This document shows, in pieces, positions 33,325 through 42,353 of a stretch of 43,452 bases of DNA. Position numbers and translations under genes: made by a program. The DNA lies in contig DMMZ01000027.1 in NCBI GenBank assembly GCA_003452915.1, forward strand, positions 102,451-145,902, written 5' to 3'. Source of the stretch: Clostridiales bacterium (GTDB lineage: Bacteria; Bacillota; Clostridia; Oscillospirales; CAG-382). The notes below the pieces were generated by a model. That model ran no database searches and was not told the origin of the DNA. It saw nothing but the letters and a program-made list of their open reading frames with translations. The first letter of the stretch is position 1. Every line of letters starts with the position of its first letter.

Positions 33325-33406
33325 GAAACTTAATAAGTACCAATTTTATTTATTAATAATTTGTTATAAAAGAAATGATATAAGCAATAAGCAACGGAGA
33401 AATGTA

Positions 33407-34216
33407 ATGCCTAAATTCAAGACTATTTGTTTTGCAAACCAAAAAGGCGGAGTCGGTAAAACAACATCTGCTGTAAATATTTCGGCTTGCATTGCACGTT
33501 CAGGGAAAAAAGTTCTTTTAGTCGATTCCGATCCACAAGGAAACGCTACAAGCGGAATTGGTATAAAAAAGCGTAATACAGGTGCTACAGTGTACGATTT
33601 GCTTATCGGCAGAAACAAAGCAAATGAAGCAATAACACCAACCTCTTACGATAACTTGTTTGTTATTCCGTCAAGTATTAATCTTGTCGGTGCAGAGCTT
33701 GAGCTTGTTGACGAGAATAAGCGCGAGTATAGACTTCGTGAAGCGTTGAATGAAATAAAAATTGATTTTGATTACATAATTATAGATTGTCCGCCTTCTC
33801 TTGGGCTTGTAACGATAAATTCACTTACTGCTGCGGATGCTATAATTGTTCCTTTATTATGTGAATATTACTCTCTAGAGGGACTTTCACAATTAACCAT
33901 GACAATAAAACATATTAAGCGACTGTACAATCCCGAGCTGGAGCTTTTAGGCGTATTAATTAATATGTTTGACGGAAGATTGAATCTTACCGTACAGGTA
34001 CTTGAGGAGATAAAGAAATACTTCTCAGACAAGCTCTTTAAAACACCAATCCCACGTAATGTTAAAATCAGTGAAGCCCCAAGCTACGGTATGTCAATTA
34101 TTGATTACGATAGACATTCAAAAGGTTCTGCCGCATATGCATCTGTTGCAAGAGAGATAATGGAACGCTGCGGACAGAGAGATTTTATTTCAGGTAAAGA
34201 TTTGGTAAAAATATAG
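33407..34216 (+). CDS. parA: Chromosome-partitioning ATPase ParA/Soj
   Basis: A 269-residue ParA/Soj ATPase working with ParB in chromosome segregation and control of DnaA. It has a deviant Walker A KGGVGKTT near residue 11-18, DSDPQGNATSG, and the Walker B region IIIDCPPSLG. There is no N-terminal HTH, so it is the chromosomal (Soj) type. GGAG lies seven bases before the ATG. parB follows after 48 bases. Confidence 0.95.
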   Translation: MPKFKTICFANQKGGVGKTTSAVNISACIARSGKKVLLVDSDPQGNATSGIGIKKRNTGATVYDLLIGRNKANEAITPTSYDNLFVIPSSINLVGAELELVDENKREYRLREALNEIKIDFDYIIIDCPPSLGLVTINSLTAADAIIVPLLCEYYSLEGLSQLTMTIKHIKRLYNPELELLGVLINMFDGRLNLTVQVLEEIKKYFSDKLFKTPIPRNVKISEAPSYGMSIIDYDRHSKGSAAYASVAREIMERCGQRDFISGKDLVKI

Positions 34217-34264
34217 GAGAGGTAGTTTGTAAACATTGACTTGTTTTAAACTAAGGTCTTGATA

Positions 34265-35155
34265 ATGGTTAAAAAAGGATTGGGACGAGGGCTAGACGCA
34301 TTACTTTACGACAACACAATCGAGAGCAATCATAGCGGAATTACAATGCTTAAGCTGCTTGACATAGAACCAAATAAAGCACAAGCAAGGAAAAACTTTA
34401 ACGAAGTAGCATTAAACGAGCTTGCCGATTCTATATTACTACATGGACTTGTACAGCCTATTGTTGTCCGTAAGAAAGCAAATAGTTTTTACGAGATTAT
34501 AGCTGGTGAGCGTCGCTGGCGTGCCTGCAAAATGGCAGGTTTAAACGAAATTCCAGTGCTTGTCAAGGATGTAAACGATCTTGCTGCAAGTGAAATTTCA
34601 CTTATTGAAAATTTACAACGAGAGAATCTTAACCTTGTTGAAGAAGCTAACGGTTATCGTGACCTTATAGAAAATTACGGACTAACTCAGGATGAAGCTG
34701 CAAAGCGTGTAGGTAAATCAAGAGTAGCTGTTACAAATATCCTGCGTATATTAAAATTACCTAAATCCGTTCTCATACTTGTTGAGGATAATGAGCTTTC
34801 TTATGGTCACGCGAGAGCATTGTTACCTTTAACCGCATCTATGAGTGAAACTGAGCTTTTTTCACAATGCAAGTCAATTATAAACAACGCTTTGTCGGTT
34901 AGAGAAACAGAACATCTGGTTAAGGTTTTACTTGAAGGTAAAAAAGCCGTCAGAGAACAATCACCTATTTCAAAAGCATATTACAAACAGCTTGAGAGTA
35001 AGATAAGTATTACACTCGGTCGGCGTGCAGCTATAAGGCAGACAGAGGATGGTAAAGGTCATTTGTCACTTGCTTATTCAAGTTCGGATGATTTAGAACA
35101 GCTTCTAAAATCACTTTGCGGAAATGCTTTTTTTAATAATGACGATAGTGAATAA
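34265..35155 (+). CDS. parB: Chromosome-partitioning protein ParB/Spo0J
   Basis: A 296-residue ParB/Spo0J that binds parS sites and spreads as a CTP-dependent clamp. It has GLGRGLDALL at the N-terminus, the CTP-binding segment GERRWRACKMAG, ENLQRENLN, and an HTH (TQDEAAKRVGKSRVAVTNIL). The start at 34265 (MVKKGLGRG) is chosen because AAGG lies eight bases before it; a TTG two codons upstream is less likely. No parS-like site was seen in the window. Confidence 0.95.
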   Translation: MVKKGLGRGLDALLYDNTIESNHSGITMLKLLDIEPNKAQARKNFNEVALNELADSILLHGLVQPIVVRKKANSFYEIIAGERRWRACKMAGLNEIPVLVKDVNDLAASEISLIENLQRENLNLVEEANGYRDLIENYGLTQDEAAKRVGKSRVAVTNILRILKLPKSVLILVEDNELSYGHARALLPLTASMSETELFSQCKSIINNALSVRETEHLVKVLLEGKKAVREQSPISKAYYKQLESKISITLGRRAAIRQTEDGKGHLSLAYSSSDDLEQLLKSLCGNAFFNNDDSE

Positions 35156-35186
35156 ATAATTTTATATAATAAAAAAGAGGATTTTT

Positions 35187-36458
35187 ATGCTTGACATAAG
35201 GTATATAAGAGAAAATACAGAGAAGGTAAAAGCAGGTCTTAATTCTCGCAAAACAGACTATACCGCTTTGGTTGATAAAGCGATTGAACTTGACACCAAA
35301 AGGCGTGAGGTTATTTTTGACAACGAGGAACAAAAAGCAAGGCAGAATTCTGTAAACAAGTCCATCCCAGCTTTAAAAAAAGAAGGCAAGGACGTTGCAC
35401 CTATTTTTGAAGAGCTTAAGGTTATTGCAAATAAAATAAAAGATGATGACCGCATACAGAGCGAAATAGAAATAGAGTTGGAAAATTTACTATTGTCTAT
35501 ACCAAATATTCCCGACGACAGCGTTCCTGAGGGTAAGGATTCCGAGAATAATGTTGAAATTAGAAAATCAGGCAAACCGACAGAGTTTTCTTTTGAAGCA
35601 AAGCCGCATTGGGACTTAGGCAGAGAGCTTGGAATTTTAGATCCTGAGACCGCAGCAAAGGTCAGTGGTGCTCGTTTTCATTTCTATAAGGGCTTAGGCG
35701 CAAGGCTCGAACGTGCCGTTATAAATTATTTTCTTGATACCCATACAAAGAACGGTTATACCGAGGTTTTACCACCTTATATGGTAAACCGTGAATCTAT
35801 GAAAGGCACAGGTCAGCTTCCCAAGTTTGAGGAAGATGCTTTCAGAGTTGCAAACAATGATTACTTTTTGATCCCGACAGCCGAAGTGCCTGTTACCAAT
35901 ATGCACCGCAACGAGATTCTGAAAAAGAGTGACCTGCCAATAAAATACTGTGCTTATTCCGCATGCTTCAGGGCGGAAGCTGGTAGCGCAGGACGTGACC
36001 AACGTGGTTTAATCAGACAACACCAGTTCAACAAGGTCGAGCTTGTAAAATTCAGCGACCCCGAAACATCATTTGACGAACTTGAAAAACTTACTAACGA
36101 CGCTTGTGCTGTCCTTGAAGGTCTTGGACTCCCCTATCGTGTCATGCTGCTCTGCACAGGTGACATGGGCTTTTCTTCTGCAAAGACATATGACATTGAG
36201 GTTTGGATGCCCTCGTATAACAGATATGTAGAGATTTCCTCCTGCTCCTGCTTTGCCGATTTTCAAGCACGTAGAGCAGCAATCCGTTTTAAAAGTGATG
36301 TAAAGGATAAGGCAAACTTTGTCCATACTCTAAACGGCTCTGGTGTTGCTGTTGGCAGAACAGTTGCGGCAATTTTGGAAAACTTCCAGAACGAGGATGG
36401 TAGCATAACAGTGCCTGAAGTTCTAAGGCCATATATGGGTACGTCTTTAATTGATTAA
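35187..36458 (+). CDS. serS: Seryl-tRNA synthetase
   Basis: A 423-residue class II synthetase charging tRNA-Ser. It has an N-terminal coiled-coil arm for tRNA binding (about residues 25-105), motif 2 FRAEAGSAGRDQRGLIRQHQF, the serine site around ELVKF and SSCSCFADFQARR, and motif 3 GRTVAAILENFQ. The length is typical. GAGG precedes the ATG. It follows parB by about 30 bases, an order often found near the origin in Firmicutes. Confidence 0.96.
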   Translation: MLDIRYIRENTEKVKAGLNSRKTDYTALVDKAIELDTKRREVIFDNEEQKARQNSVNKSIPALKKEGKDVAPIFEELKVIANKIKDDDRIQSEIEIELENLLLSIPNIPDDSVPEGKDSENNVEIRKSGKPTEFSFEAKPHWDLGRELGILDPETAAKVSGARFHFYKGLGARLERAVINYFLDTHTKNGYTEVLPPYMVNRESMKGTGQLPKFEEDAFRVANNDYFLIPTAEVPVTNMHRNEILKKSDLPIKYCAYSACFRAEAGSAGRDQRGLIRQHQFNKVELVKFSDPETSFDELEKLTNDACAVLEGLGLPYRVMLLCTGDMGFSSAKTYDIEVWMPSYNRYVEISSCSCFADFQARRAAIRFKSDVKDKANFVHTLNGSGVAVGRTVAAILENFQNEDGSITVPEVLRPYMGTSLID

Positions 36459-36495
36459 ATACCGACTCTGTTAAAAATAATAAAGGAGAGATTAT

Positions 36496-36921
36496 ATGAC
36501 ACCGCTCAATTATATTCTTTGGGCTTTTGTTATCGGTATAGGAATAGGAACAATTTACACTTTTTATACAAAATTGGTGCTTGGAAAATTGGTCAGAAAG
36601 CTTATTGAAATCGATGCTTGTTCTCCTGAGACAGCCATTTCACTTGAAAAATTAGGATACAAAATGAATAAAATGGTAGAGATAGAATTACGCAAGGGAA
36701 AATCCTATTCAGAGACAGTCGTTATCGATAAAGACGGGAACTATTTTATCAATCCTGGTCAATTGAAAAAAGCAAAAATAAAATACAGAAATGAAGGCAC
36801 CTCGTTATTCCTCCTTTTGGTAATACTTTGTATCCTTTCAATAGTTGCAGTATTCAGTACCTATGTATTCCCCGAGGTAATTGAAAAAATTGATGAATTT
36901 ATAAAAGAATTAATCGGTTAA
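36496..36921 (+). CDS. Two-helix membrane protein, function unknown
   Basis: A 141-residue protein with hydrophobic segments at about 6-26 and 104-127 and a charged middle part (about 28-98), probably cytoplasmic. The middle contains a Leu-Glu-Lys-rich helix and an IDKDGNYFI segment. I do not recognise the family. A strong AAAGGAGAG site precedes the ATG. It follows serS by 37 bases on the same strand. Confidence 0.7.
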   Translation: MTPLNYILWAFVIGIGIGTIYTFYTKLVLGKLVRKLIEIDACSPETAISLEKLGYKMNKMVEIELRKGKSYSETVVIDKDGNYFINPGQLKKAKIKYRNEGTSLFLLLVILCILSIVAVFSTYVFPEVIEKIDEFIKELIG

Positions 36922-36989
36922 ATAATATTCAACTGATAATGTTGATTAGTTGTTTGAATTTTTTAATTGTTTGAGAAATAGAGGTTTAT

Positions 36990-37868
36990 ATGAGTGTTAA
37001 CAGAAAAAGGACAAGACCTATAATTACGATTCTTATAGCGGCATGTATTTTTGTAGCCATTACTATAATTGTTATTTTATCACTCGGTTATCGTTACATA
37101 TCTACCGATAATGGAATTAAATTTATCGGAAAAGTGCAGGATGGTCATCCTGTCACAGGTATTCTGAACTATCCTAACGGTGAAAAAGCTAGGCTTGATT
37201 ACTTCTCAAACACAATAACGTTTGAGAACGGCGATCTGTACACCGGAAACATAAACGGAGTATACAGAGACGGTGACGGTACGATGGAGTATAAAGCTAC
37301 CGGTGACAAATATGTCGGCAAATTTGTTGATGATGAGATAACAGGTAGCGGTACATATACCTATTCAAACGGTGATGTTTATGTCGGCGCATTAGTTGAC
37401 GGAAAAATGCAGGGTTATGGTGAAATGACCTTTGTCAGTGGAGCAATTTACAAAGGTAGCTTTAATGAGGGTATGCGTAGCGGTTTCGGTACTTATGAAT
37501 GGCCTTCTAAAGCAAAATACGAAGGAACTTTTTCTAATGATGTCAAGAACGGCTCAGGTAAGATGACCTATGCAAACGGTGATATTTACGATGGACAGTT
37601 TGTTGATGATAAAAGGCAATGTCAAGGTTATTATAGATGGGCTGACGGTGAAAGTTATAGCGGAAACTTTGTAAACAATTTAATCGATACCAGAGAAATC
37701 GACAGCCAAGGAAACTTTACTCAGAATGACGACGGAACATATAAACACGGTGCACCTGGCGTATACACATTTCCAACAAAAGACGGTGACGCTGGAAGAA
37801 CTTATACAGGTTATTTCGAAGCAGGTAAGGTTATCGGTGTTGATTTTGATATTGATGATATGCAATAA
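36990..37868 (+). CDS. MORN-repeat protein with N-terminal membrane anchor
   Basis: A 292-residue protein with one membrane helix (about 12-34) and about six to eight MORN repeats. Examples are YTGNINGVYRDGDGTMEY, YVGKFVDDEITGSGTYTY, YVGALVDGKMQGYGEMTF and YEGTFSNDVKNGSGKMTY, each ending in an aromatic-flanked glycine pattern. MORN repeats form extended beta-hairpins that bind proteins or lipids. The bulk should be outside the cell. Role unknown. No signal cleavage site is evident. Confidence 0.88.
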   Translation: MSVNRKRTRPIITILIAACIFVAITIIVILSLGYRYISTDNGIKFIGKVQDGHPVTGILNYPNGEKARLDYFSNTITFENGDLYTGNINGVYRDGDGTMEYKATGDKYVGKFVDDEITGSGTYTYSNGDVYVGALVDGKMQGYGEMTFVSGAIYKGSFNEGMRSGFGTYEWPSKAKYEGTFSNDVKNGSGKMTYANGDIYDGQFVDDKRQCQGYYRWADGESYSGNFVNNLIDTREIDSQGNFTQNDDGTYKHGAPGVYTFPTKDGDAGRTYTGYFEAGKVIGVDFDIDDMQ

Positions 37869-37872
37869 AATT

Positions 37873-37940
37873 GCGGACATTTACAATAATTAAATTATAA
37901 CGTTACCTTGTCCGTACTAACAAAAATGCTTCGCATTTTT
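37873..37940 (+). repeat. Structured repeat, family 2, copy 3
   Basis: GCGGACA (37873-37879) and TGTCCG (37909-37914) form a stem, and the hairpin AAAAATGC-TTC-GCATTTTT follows at 37922-37940. Compared with copy 1 (GCCGACA/TGTCGGC), the changed base pair keeps its pairing. It lies between the MORN gene and the isomerase-like gene, in the sense direction of both. Confidence 0.5.
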
Positions 37941-37997
37941 CAATGTAAATTATAATTTTTTAACAGACATTATTAAAAATAACCAAGGAGATATTTT

Positions 37998-38855
37998 ATG
38001 GAAAAATTCGTTTTATCCGCGTTTGCTGACGAGATTGATGCAAGCCTTGACGTTCAGTTAAAATCTTTAAAAGAACTTTCAATAGGTCTTATAGAACTCA
38101 GAGGCGTTGACGGGAAAAGCTTTATAAACCTTACGGACGATGAGGTTCTGGAGGTTAAGAGAAAACTGACCGAAAACAACATTGGCATTTCCGCGCTTGG
38201 CTCACCTATCGGAAAAATAAATGTTGATGGCGATTTTGCTGCTCATAAACAGTTGCTTACCAGAATTATGGATATCGGCGATATTTTGGGCTGCAAAAAA
38301 ATACGTATGTTTAGCTTTTATCCGGCAGATAATATGTCAGATGATGATTTCGAGAATGCAGCATTTTCTATGATTGGTGAGCTTCTCGACATGGCAGATA
38401 GCAGAGGTTTTACTCTTTATCATGAGAATGAAAAGGATATTTATGGTTATTCTCCTGAGAGGGTACAAAAACTCGCAATCCACTTTGGCGGCAGACTTCG
38501 TGTTGTGCTTGACCCGGGTAATTTTGCGTTCTGCGGTGTTGATGGCTCCCCTGCTTATACACTTCTTAAAGAGTATATTGATTATATGCACATTAAAGAC
38601 GCTGATTCAGACGGAATTATCGTTCCTCCGGGAAAAGGTGTTGCATTAATCAAAGAAACACTTGCTGCCCTCCGAAAAGACCGTCCCAACCAGGATATTA
38701 TTCTAACAATGGAGCCGCATTTAATTATGTTTACAGGACTTTCTTCGCTGTCAAAACTTGATGATATCAAGCATAAGTATTCATATGATTCACCCTTTGA
38801 AGCATTTAAAACGGCAACCAAGGCTGTTAGGCAGATGGTTGCCGAGCTTGATTAA
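37998..38855 (+). CDS. Sugar phosphate isomerase/epimerase-like TIM barrel
   Basis: A 285-residue protein of the xylose-isomerase-like TIM-barrel superfamily. Metal-ligand strands are visible as ELRGVDG, LYHENEKDIYG, VVLDPGNFAFCG, YMHIKDADSDG and TMEPHL. Such proteins isomerise or epimerise sugars or inositols; the substrate cannot be read from sequence. AAGGAG lies about eight bases before the ATG. The lnt start follows the stop by 16 bases. Confidence 0.88.
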   Translation: MEKFVLSAFADEIDASLDVQLKSLKELSIGLIELRGVDGKSFINLTDDEVLEVKRKLTENNIGISALGSPIGKINVDGDFAAHKQLLTRIMDIGDILGCKKIRMFSFYPADNMSDDDFENAAFSMIGELLDMADSRGFTLYHENEKDIYGYSPERVQKLAIHFGGRLRVVLDPGNFAFCGVDGSPAYTLLKEYIDYMHIKDADSDGIIVPPGKGVALIKETLAALRKDRPNQDIILTMEPHLIMFTGLSSLSKLDDIKHKYSYDSPFEAFKTATKAVRQMVAELD

Positions 38856-38871
38856 CTTTATAAACAAAATA

Positions 38872-40431
38872 ATGGGGCTGAAACTCAGCCCTTTAATAGC
38901 ATGTTTTCTTGCGGGGGTGATTTATGCACTCCCCTATTATTTTGATAATCTTTTCTTCTTATCCTATATTTCACTTACTGTTTTATTCATAATTTTATTA
39001 AACGGAAGAAGAAAAAAGATTTTTAGATATTTTTATGCTTTTTCGTATGGTTTTTATTTTAATTTATATTTGTGGATAAGTAATTTGTATCCCTTTGAGA
39101 GCTTTGATTTCTCGAATTCACAAGCAATAATTATTATTTTACTTGCTTGTTTGGGAATCCCTCTTTACCACGCTCTTCTTCATACTCTTGTAATGAGCCT
39201 AACAAAGCTATTACCCGAAAATGATTATTTAATCACAATAGGCTTCGGAGCCGCTTGGATACTGAGCGAATGGATAATGTCGCTCGGAGCATTAGGCTTG
39301 CCGTGGGGCAAAGCAGCATTAAGTCAAATCGGAGTTCTTTTCTCGGTGCAAGCAATTTCATTATTCGGATCATATTTTATTGTTATAATTGTTGTATGCT
39401 CAAGTATCATGTTTGCACTTGCTATAAAAAACAAAAAAAGGCTTTACGCCTTAATCGGATGTATTATAATCTCTGTAAATATGATTACAGGAGTTATTTT
39501 ATATTATATTCCAACCAAAACAACAGACGAGAGTGTAAAAGTAGCAATTTTACAGGGCAACATAGCTATGCAAGATAAATGGAAGAGTGAAAATACCGAA
39601 GAAATTTTTAACACATATATTTCTTTTGCTTATGAAGCAGCAAAAAACGGTGCTGAAATTATAGTTTTACCCGAGAGCGCTATTCCTAGAGTATTTAATA
39701 AAAACGGTATAATCTACAATAGTTTTTCAACTATAACTTCGGAATATAATGTTACTATTATTGCAGGAGTGCTTGTTGACGGCGGTGAAATTGCCGGTAA
39801 ATATAATTCGGTTGTTGCAGTTTATCCGGACGGAAGTGTTTCTAACCGTTACGATAAACGTCATATTGTACCTTTCGGAGAATATATACCTTATCGTGAC
39901 TTTCTTGAAACAATGATTCCTTTTGTAGAAGGGCTAAATCTGGGCGAATTTACAACAATAGCCGGAGAAGACACAGCCATATTTGATGTTGAGGGTATGA
40001 AAAACGGTTCATTGGTATGCTTTGATTCGATTTTCGATTCATTGGCAAGAGAGAGCGTTAATGACGGTGCAGAAATACTTACTGTTGTTACAAACGACAG
40101 CTGGTATGAGGATTCAGCTGGAATAACTCAGCATTTAAAACATTCTGTTCTACGTGCAATTGAAAACAAAAGATATATTATCAGAGCCGCAAATACGGGC
40201 ATCTCCGCCTATATTTCACCAAAAGGCAAGGTTATCAATAAATCTGAAGCGTTGACCGAAGCTATTATTTACAGTGAGGTTTTTCCTGTTAAGAGTAAAA
40301 CGCTTTATACCATTACGGGTAATCTTGTTTTATATGCTGCTATGGCTTTTCAAATAATTATAATAGGATTTAACTTATATAAAAAAGTAAAGGATAAAAA
40401 ACACAATGCAAAAAACAGTAAAACTATATGA
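38872..40431 (+). CDS. lnt: Apolipoprotein N-acyltransferase Lnt
   Basis: A 519-residue membrane enzyme that in proteobacteria adds the third acyl chain to lipoproteins. About seven hydrophobic helices in the first 240 residues (the last near 39480-39510) are followed by a nitrilase-like domain. The catalytic triad is visible: Glu in VLPESAIPR, Lys in YDKRHIVPFGEY, and Cys in LVCFDSIF; the usual CYE is CFD here. The frame is open back to 38758, but that would overlap the preceding gene by about 98 bases; ATG 38872 is chosen although no clear ribosome site is seen. Lnt is not typical of Bacillota. Confidence 0.88.
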   Translation: MGLKLSPLIACFLAGVIYALPYYFDNLFFLSYISLTVLFIILLNGRRKKIFRYFYAFSYGFYFNLYLWISNLYPFESFDFSNSQAIIIILLACLGIPLYHALLHTLVMSLTKLLPENDYLITIGFGAAWILSEWIMSLGALGLPWGKAALSQIGVLFSVQAISLFGSYFIVIIVVCSSIMFALAIKNKKRLYALIGCIIISVNMITGVILYYIPTKTTDESVKVAILQGNIAMQDKWKSENTEEIFNTYISFAYEAAKNGAEIIVLPESAIPRVFNKNGIIYNSFSTITSEYNVTIIAGVLVDGGEIAGKYNSVVAVYPDGSVSNRYDKRHIVPFGEYIPYRDFLETMIPFVEGLNLGEFTTIAGEDTAIFDVEGMKNGSLVCFDSIFDSLARESVNDGAEILTVVTNDSWYEDSAGITQHLKHSVLRAIENKRYIIRAANTGISAYISPKGKVINKSEALTEAIIYSEVFPVKSKTLYTITGNLVLYAAMAFQIIIIGFNLYKKVKDKKHNAKNSKTI

Positions 40432-41251
40432 AAAAGAAATTTATGACGGATGTCTTGGGGTTACACTTGAGTGTTATATTCATAATCTTTCACCCGAGTT
40501 AACTAAAATTCCACGTGCAGCAATGATAGTTTTTCCCGGCGGTGGTTACAGCTTTTGCTCCGATCGTGAAGCTGAGCCGATCGCAAGTTCATATTATGCC
40601 GAAGGGTATAACTGCTTTGTTTTGAGATACATAACTGGTGAAAAAGCAAGACAAAGCAAACCGCTTATAGATGCTGCCGCAATTATTGCCCATATCAGAA
40701 AAAATGCTTCCGAATATCAAATAGATTCTAAAAAAGTTACTGTAATCGGCTTTTCAGCAGGCGGTCACCTTGCAGGGTATATTGCTACAAGCTGGCATCT
40801 TCCTTTTTTAGCGGAAATACTTGGCGAAGAAAACGAGCTTTTTAAACCGAATGCGGCAATATTGAGCTACCCTGTTATTTCGGGAATTACATCACCACAT
40901 TTGCATTCCTTTGATATGCTTCTTGGCAAGGAAAGATCAGAAGACGAAATACGTTCCGTTTCACTTGAGTATCTTGTATCGGAAAAAACCGTGCCTTGTT
41001 TTATCTGGCATACAGCTGAGGATGATGTTGTTCCTGTGCAAAATTCTCTGGTGTTTGCACAAGCTCTCTCTGAGTATAAAATACCATATGAAATGCATAT
41101 ATTTCCAAAAGGAAAGCACGGTATTTCACGTGCTAACCGCGAGACAACCCCTGATTGGAGCAATGGCGAATACAACCGCCCTTATGTAGCACGCTGGATG
41201 GAGTGGTCTATAAAATGGTTGGATAATCTGCTTTTCAGCGGACAGTTTTAA
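40406..41251 (+). CDS. Alpha/beta-hydrolase (carbohydrate-esterase-like)
   Basis: A 281-residue alpha/beta hydrolase with FPGGGYSF for the oxyanion hole, the nucleophile in GFSAGGH, the acid in HTAEDDVVP and the His in GKHGIS. This is the layout of small BD-FAE/acetyl-xylan-esterase-like enzymes and endo-type esterases. No signal peptide is present, so it is cytoplasmic. It overlaps the end of lnt by 26 bases. The substrate is unknown; sugar-ester deacetylation is the usual guess for the family. Confidence 0.88.
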   Translation: MQKTVKLYEKEIYDGCLGVTLECYIHNLSPELTKIPRAAMIVFPGGGYSFCSDREAEPIASSYYAEGYNCFVLRYITGEKARQSKPLIDAAAIIAHIRKNASEYQIDSKKVTVIGFSAGGHLAGYIATSWHLPFLAEILGEENELFKPNAAILSYPVISGITSPHLHSFDMLLGKERSEDEIRSVSLEYLVSEKTVPCFIWHTAEDDVVPVQNSLVFAQALSEYKIPYEMHIFPKGKHGISRANRETTPDWSNGEYNRPYVARWMEWSIKWLDNLLFSGQF

Positions 41252-41259
41252 AGATAATA

Positions 41260-41287
41260 AATGGAATGCCACTCCCGGCATTCCATT
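41260..41287. terminator. Hairpin between convergent esterase and methyltransferase genes
   Basis: AATGGAATGCC and GGCATTCCATT form a perfect 11-bp stem with a six-base loop, eight bases after the esterase stop. T-runs are weak on both sides, so a bidirectional terminator is likely but not strong. Confidence 0.6.
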
Positions 41288-41301
41288 ATTGTGGTTTAAC
41301 T

Positions 41302-42308
41302 TCACTTTATCTTATATACTTCTAGTTGACCCGAGAATTTACTGAATCCGGGTATGTTTATATAATCTTCACCGTATATATTTATAGCGTATTCGTTTGT
41401 TTTTTCCCATGCTTTATTATGTATATCATCTGGAATAAGCTGTGCGCTACCACTTGCTCTAGTCTTTAATTTGGTAATTTCCTTTTCCATTTTTCCTGTC
41501 CATATACCGGCATAATCTGTTGCGTAAACATCAGGTTGTTCAAAATATTTTTCTTTACATTCTTTTATTTTATCCCAACTTGAAAACGGAACACCTATAT
41601 ATCCTAACTCTGTTAGTAATGATTGTAATAGCTTCTGATATCACTTTCTGTTTCTCTGCAATTCAGATTTATTTTCCATTGTTCATCATCTATCGGAAGT
41701 CCAATACAGCCGTATTGAATAAAAACACCGTCAGGTTTTAGTACACGCAGTATTTCTTTAAACACAGCTTCAGGATTATCCACTTGATGAAGCATATCAA
41801 TTGCTACAACAGCGTCAATGCTGTTATCGGATATTTGCAGATTATAACCATTCATTCTGGTAAAAATCAAATCACCTTCAAGCTGTCTTCCCGAAGTTCT
41901 TTTAACAGCTACCGAAAGCATTTTTTGCGAAATATCCGCTGCTATAACATTTGCTCCAGCTTTTGCAAGTGTTATTGAAGCAGGTCCAAGACCTGCTCCG
42001 AGGTCTAAAATGGTGCAACCTTTACCCATGATTTCAACCAACTTTACCGAGCACGCGCCGAATATTCCATAGTCATCGTCATAGTTTTCATAGGATTTAC
42101 TTACTGTTCCATCATAATTCTCACCGACATTCTCATATCCCAGATATTTATGACCTTCTTTTTCAAGCGAAATTGGTGGATCATCGCAGAACTGATAAAT
42201 CGAATCTGTAATTGGAATTTCATATCCACAAGCACATTTTTCAGGAAAAAACTTATGCAGGTCAATCTGACATTTTGGGCATATAAATATATTTACAATT
42301 ACCTCCAA
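41302..42308 (-). pseudogene. SAM-dependent methyltransferase, frameshifted
   Basis: Two frames together make one class I methyltransferase of about 335 residues. The first (42308 to about 41640) has an N-terminal zinc ribbon (CPKC...CACG) and SAM motif I ILDLGAGLGPA, then ADIS and MLHQV. At about 41638-41642 the sense moves to another frame, which runs to 41302 with TELGYIGVPFSSWDKIKE and LKTRASGSAQLIPDDIH. Adding one base at that point restores it. The start is also unclear: GGAGG overlaps the only TTG in frame, and no ATG follows it closely. The substrate is unknown; the ribbon recalls rRNA methyltransferases of the RlmA type. Confidence 0.7.
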
Positions 42309-42353
42309 CTGTATTTTTTATAAGCATATTCATGTAATAAATCAAGAACTTCT

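Noticed and set aside
33407..35155. A parS site near parA-parB
   Set aside because: I looked for the 16-base TGTTTCACGTGAAACA-type palindrome around the genes and elsewhere and saw no convincing match.
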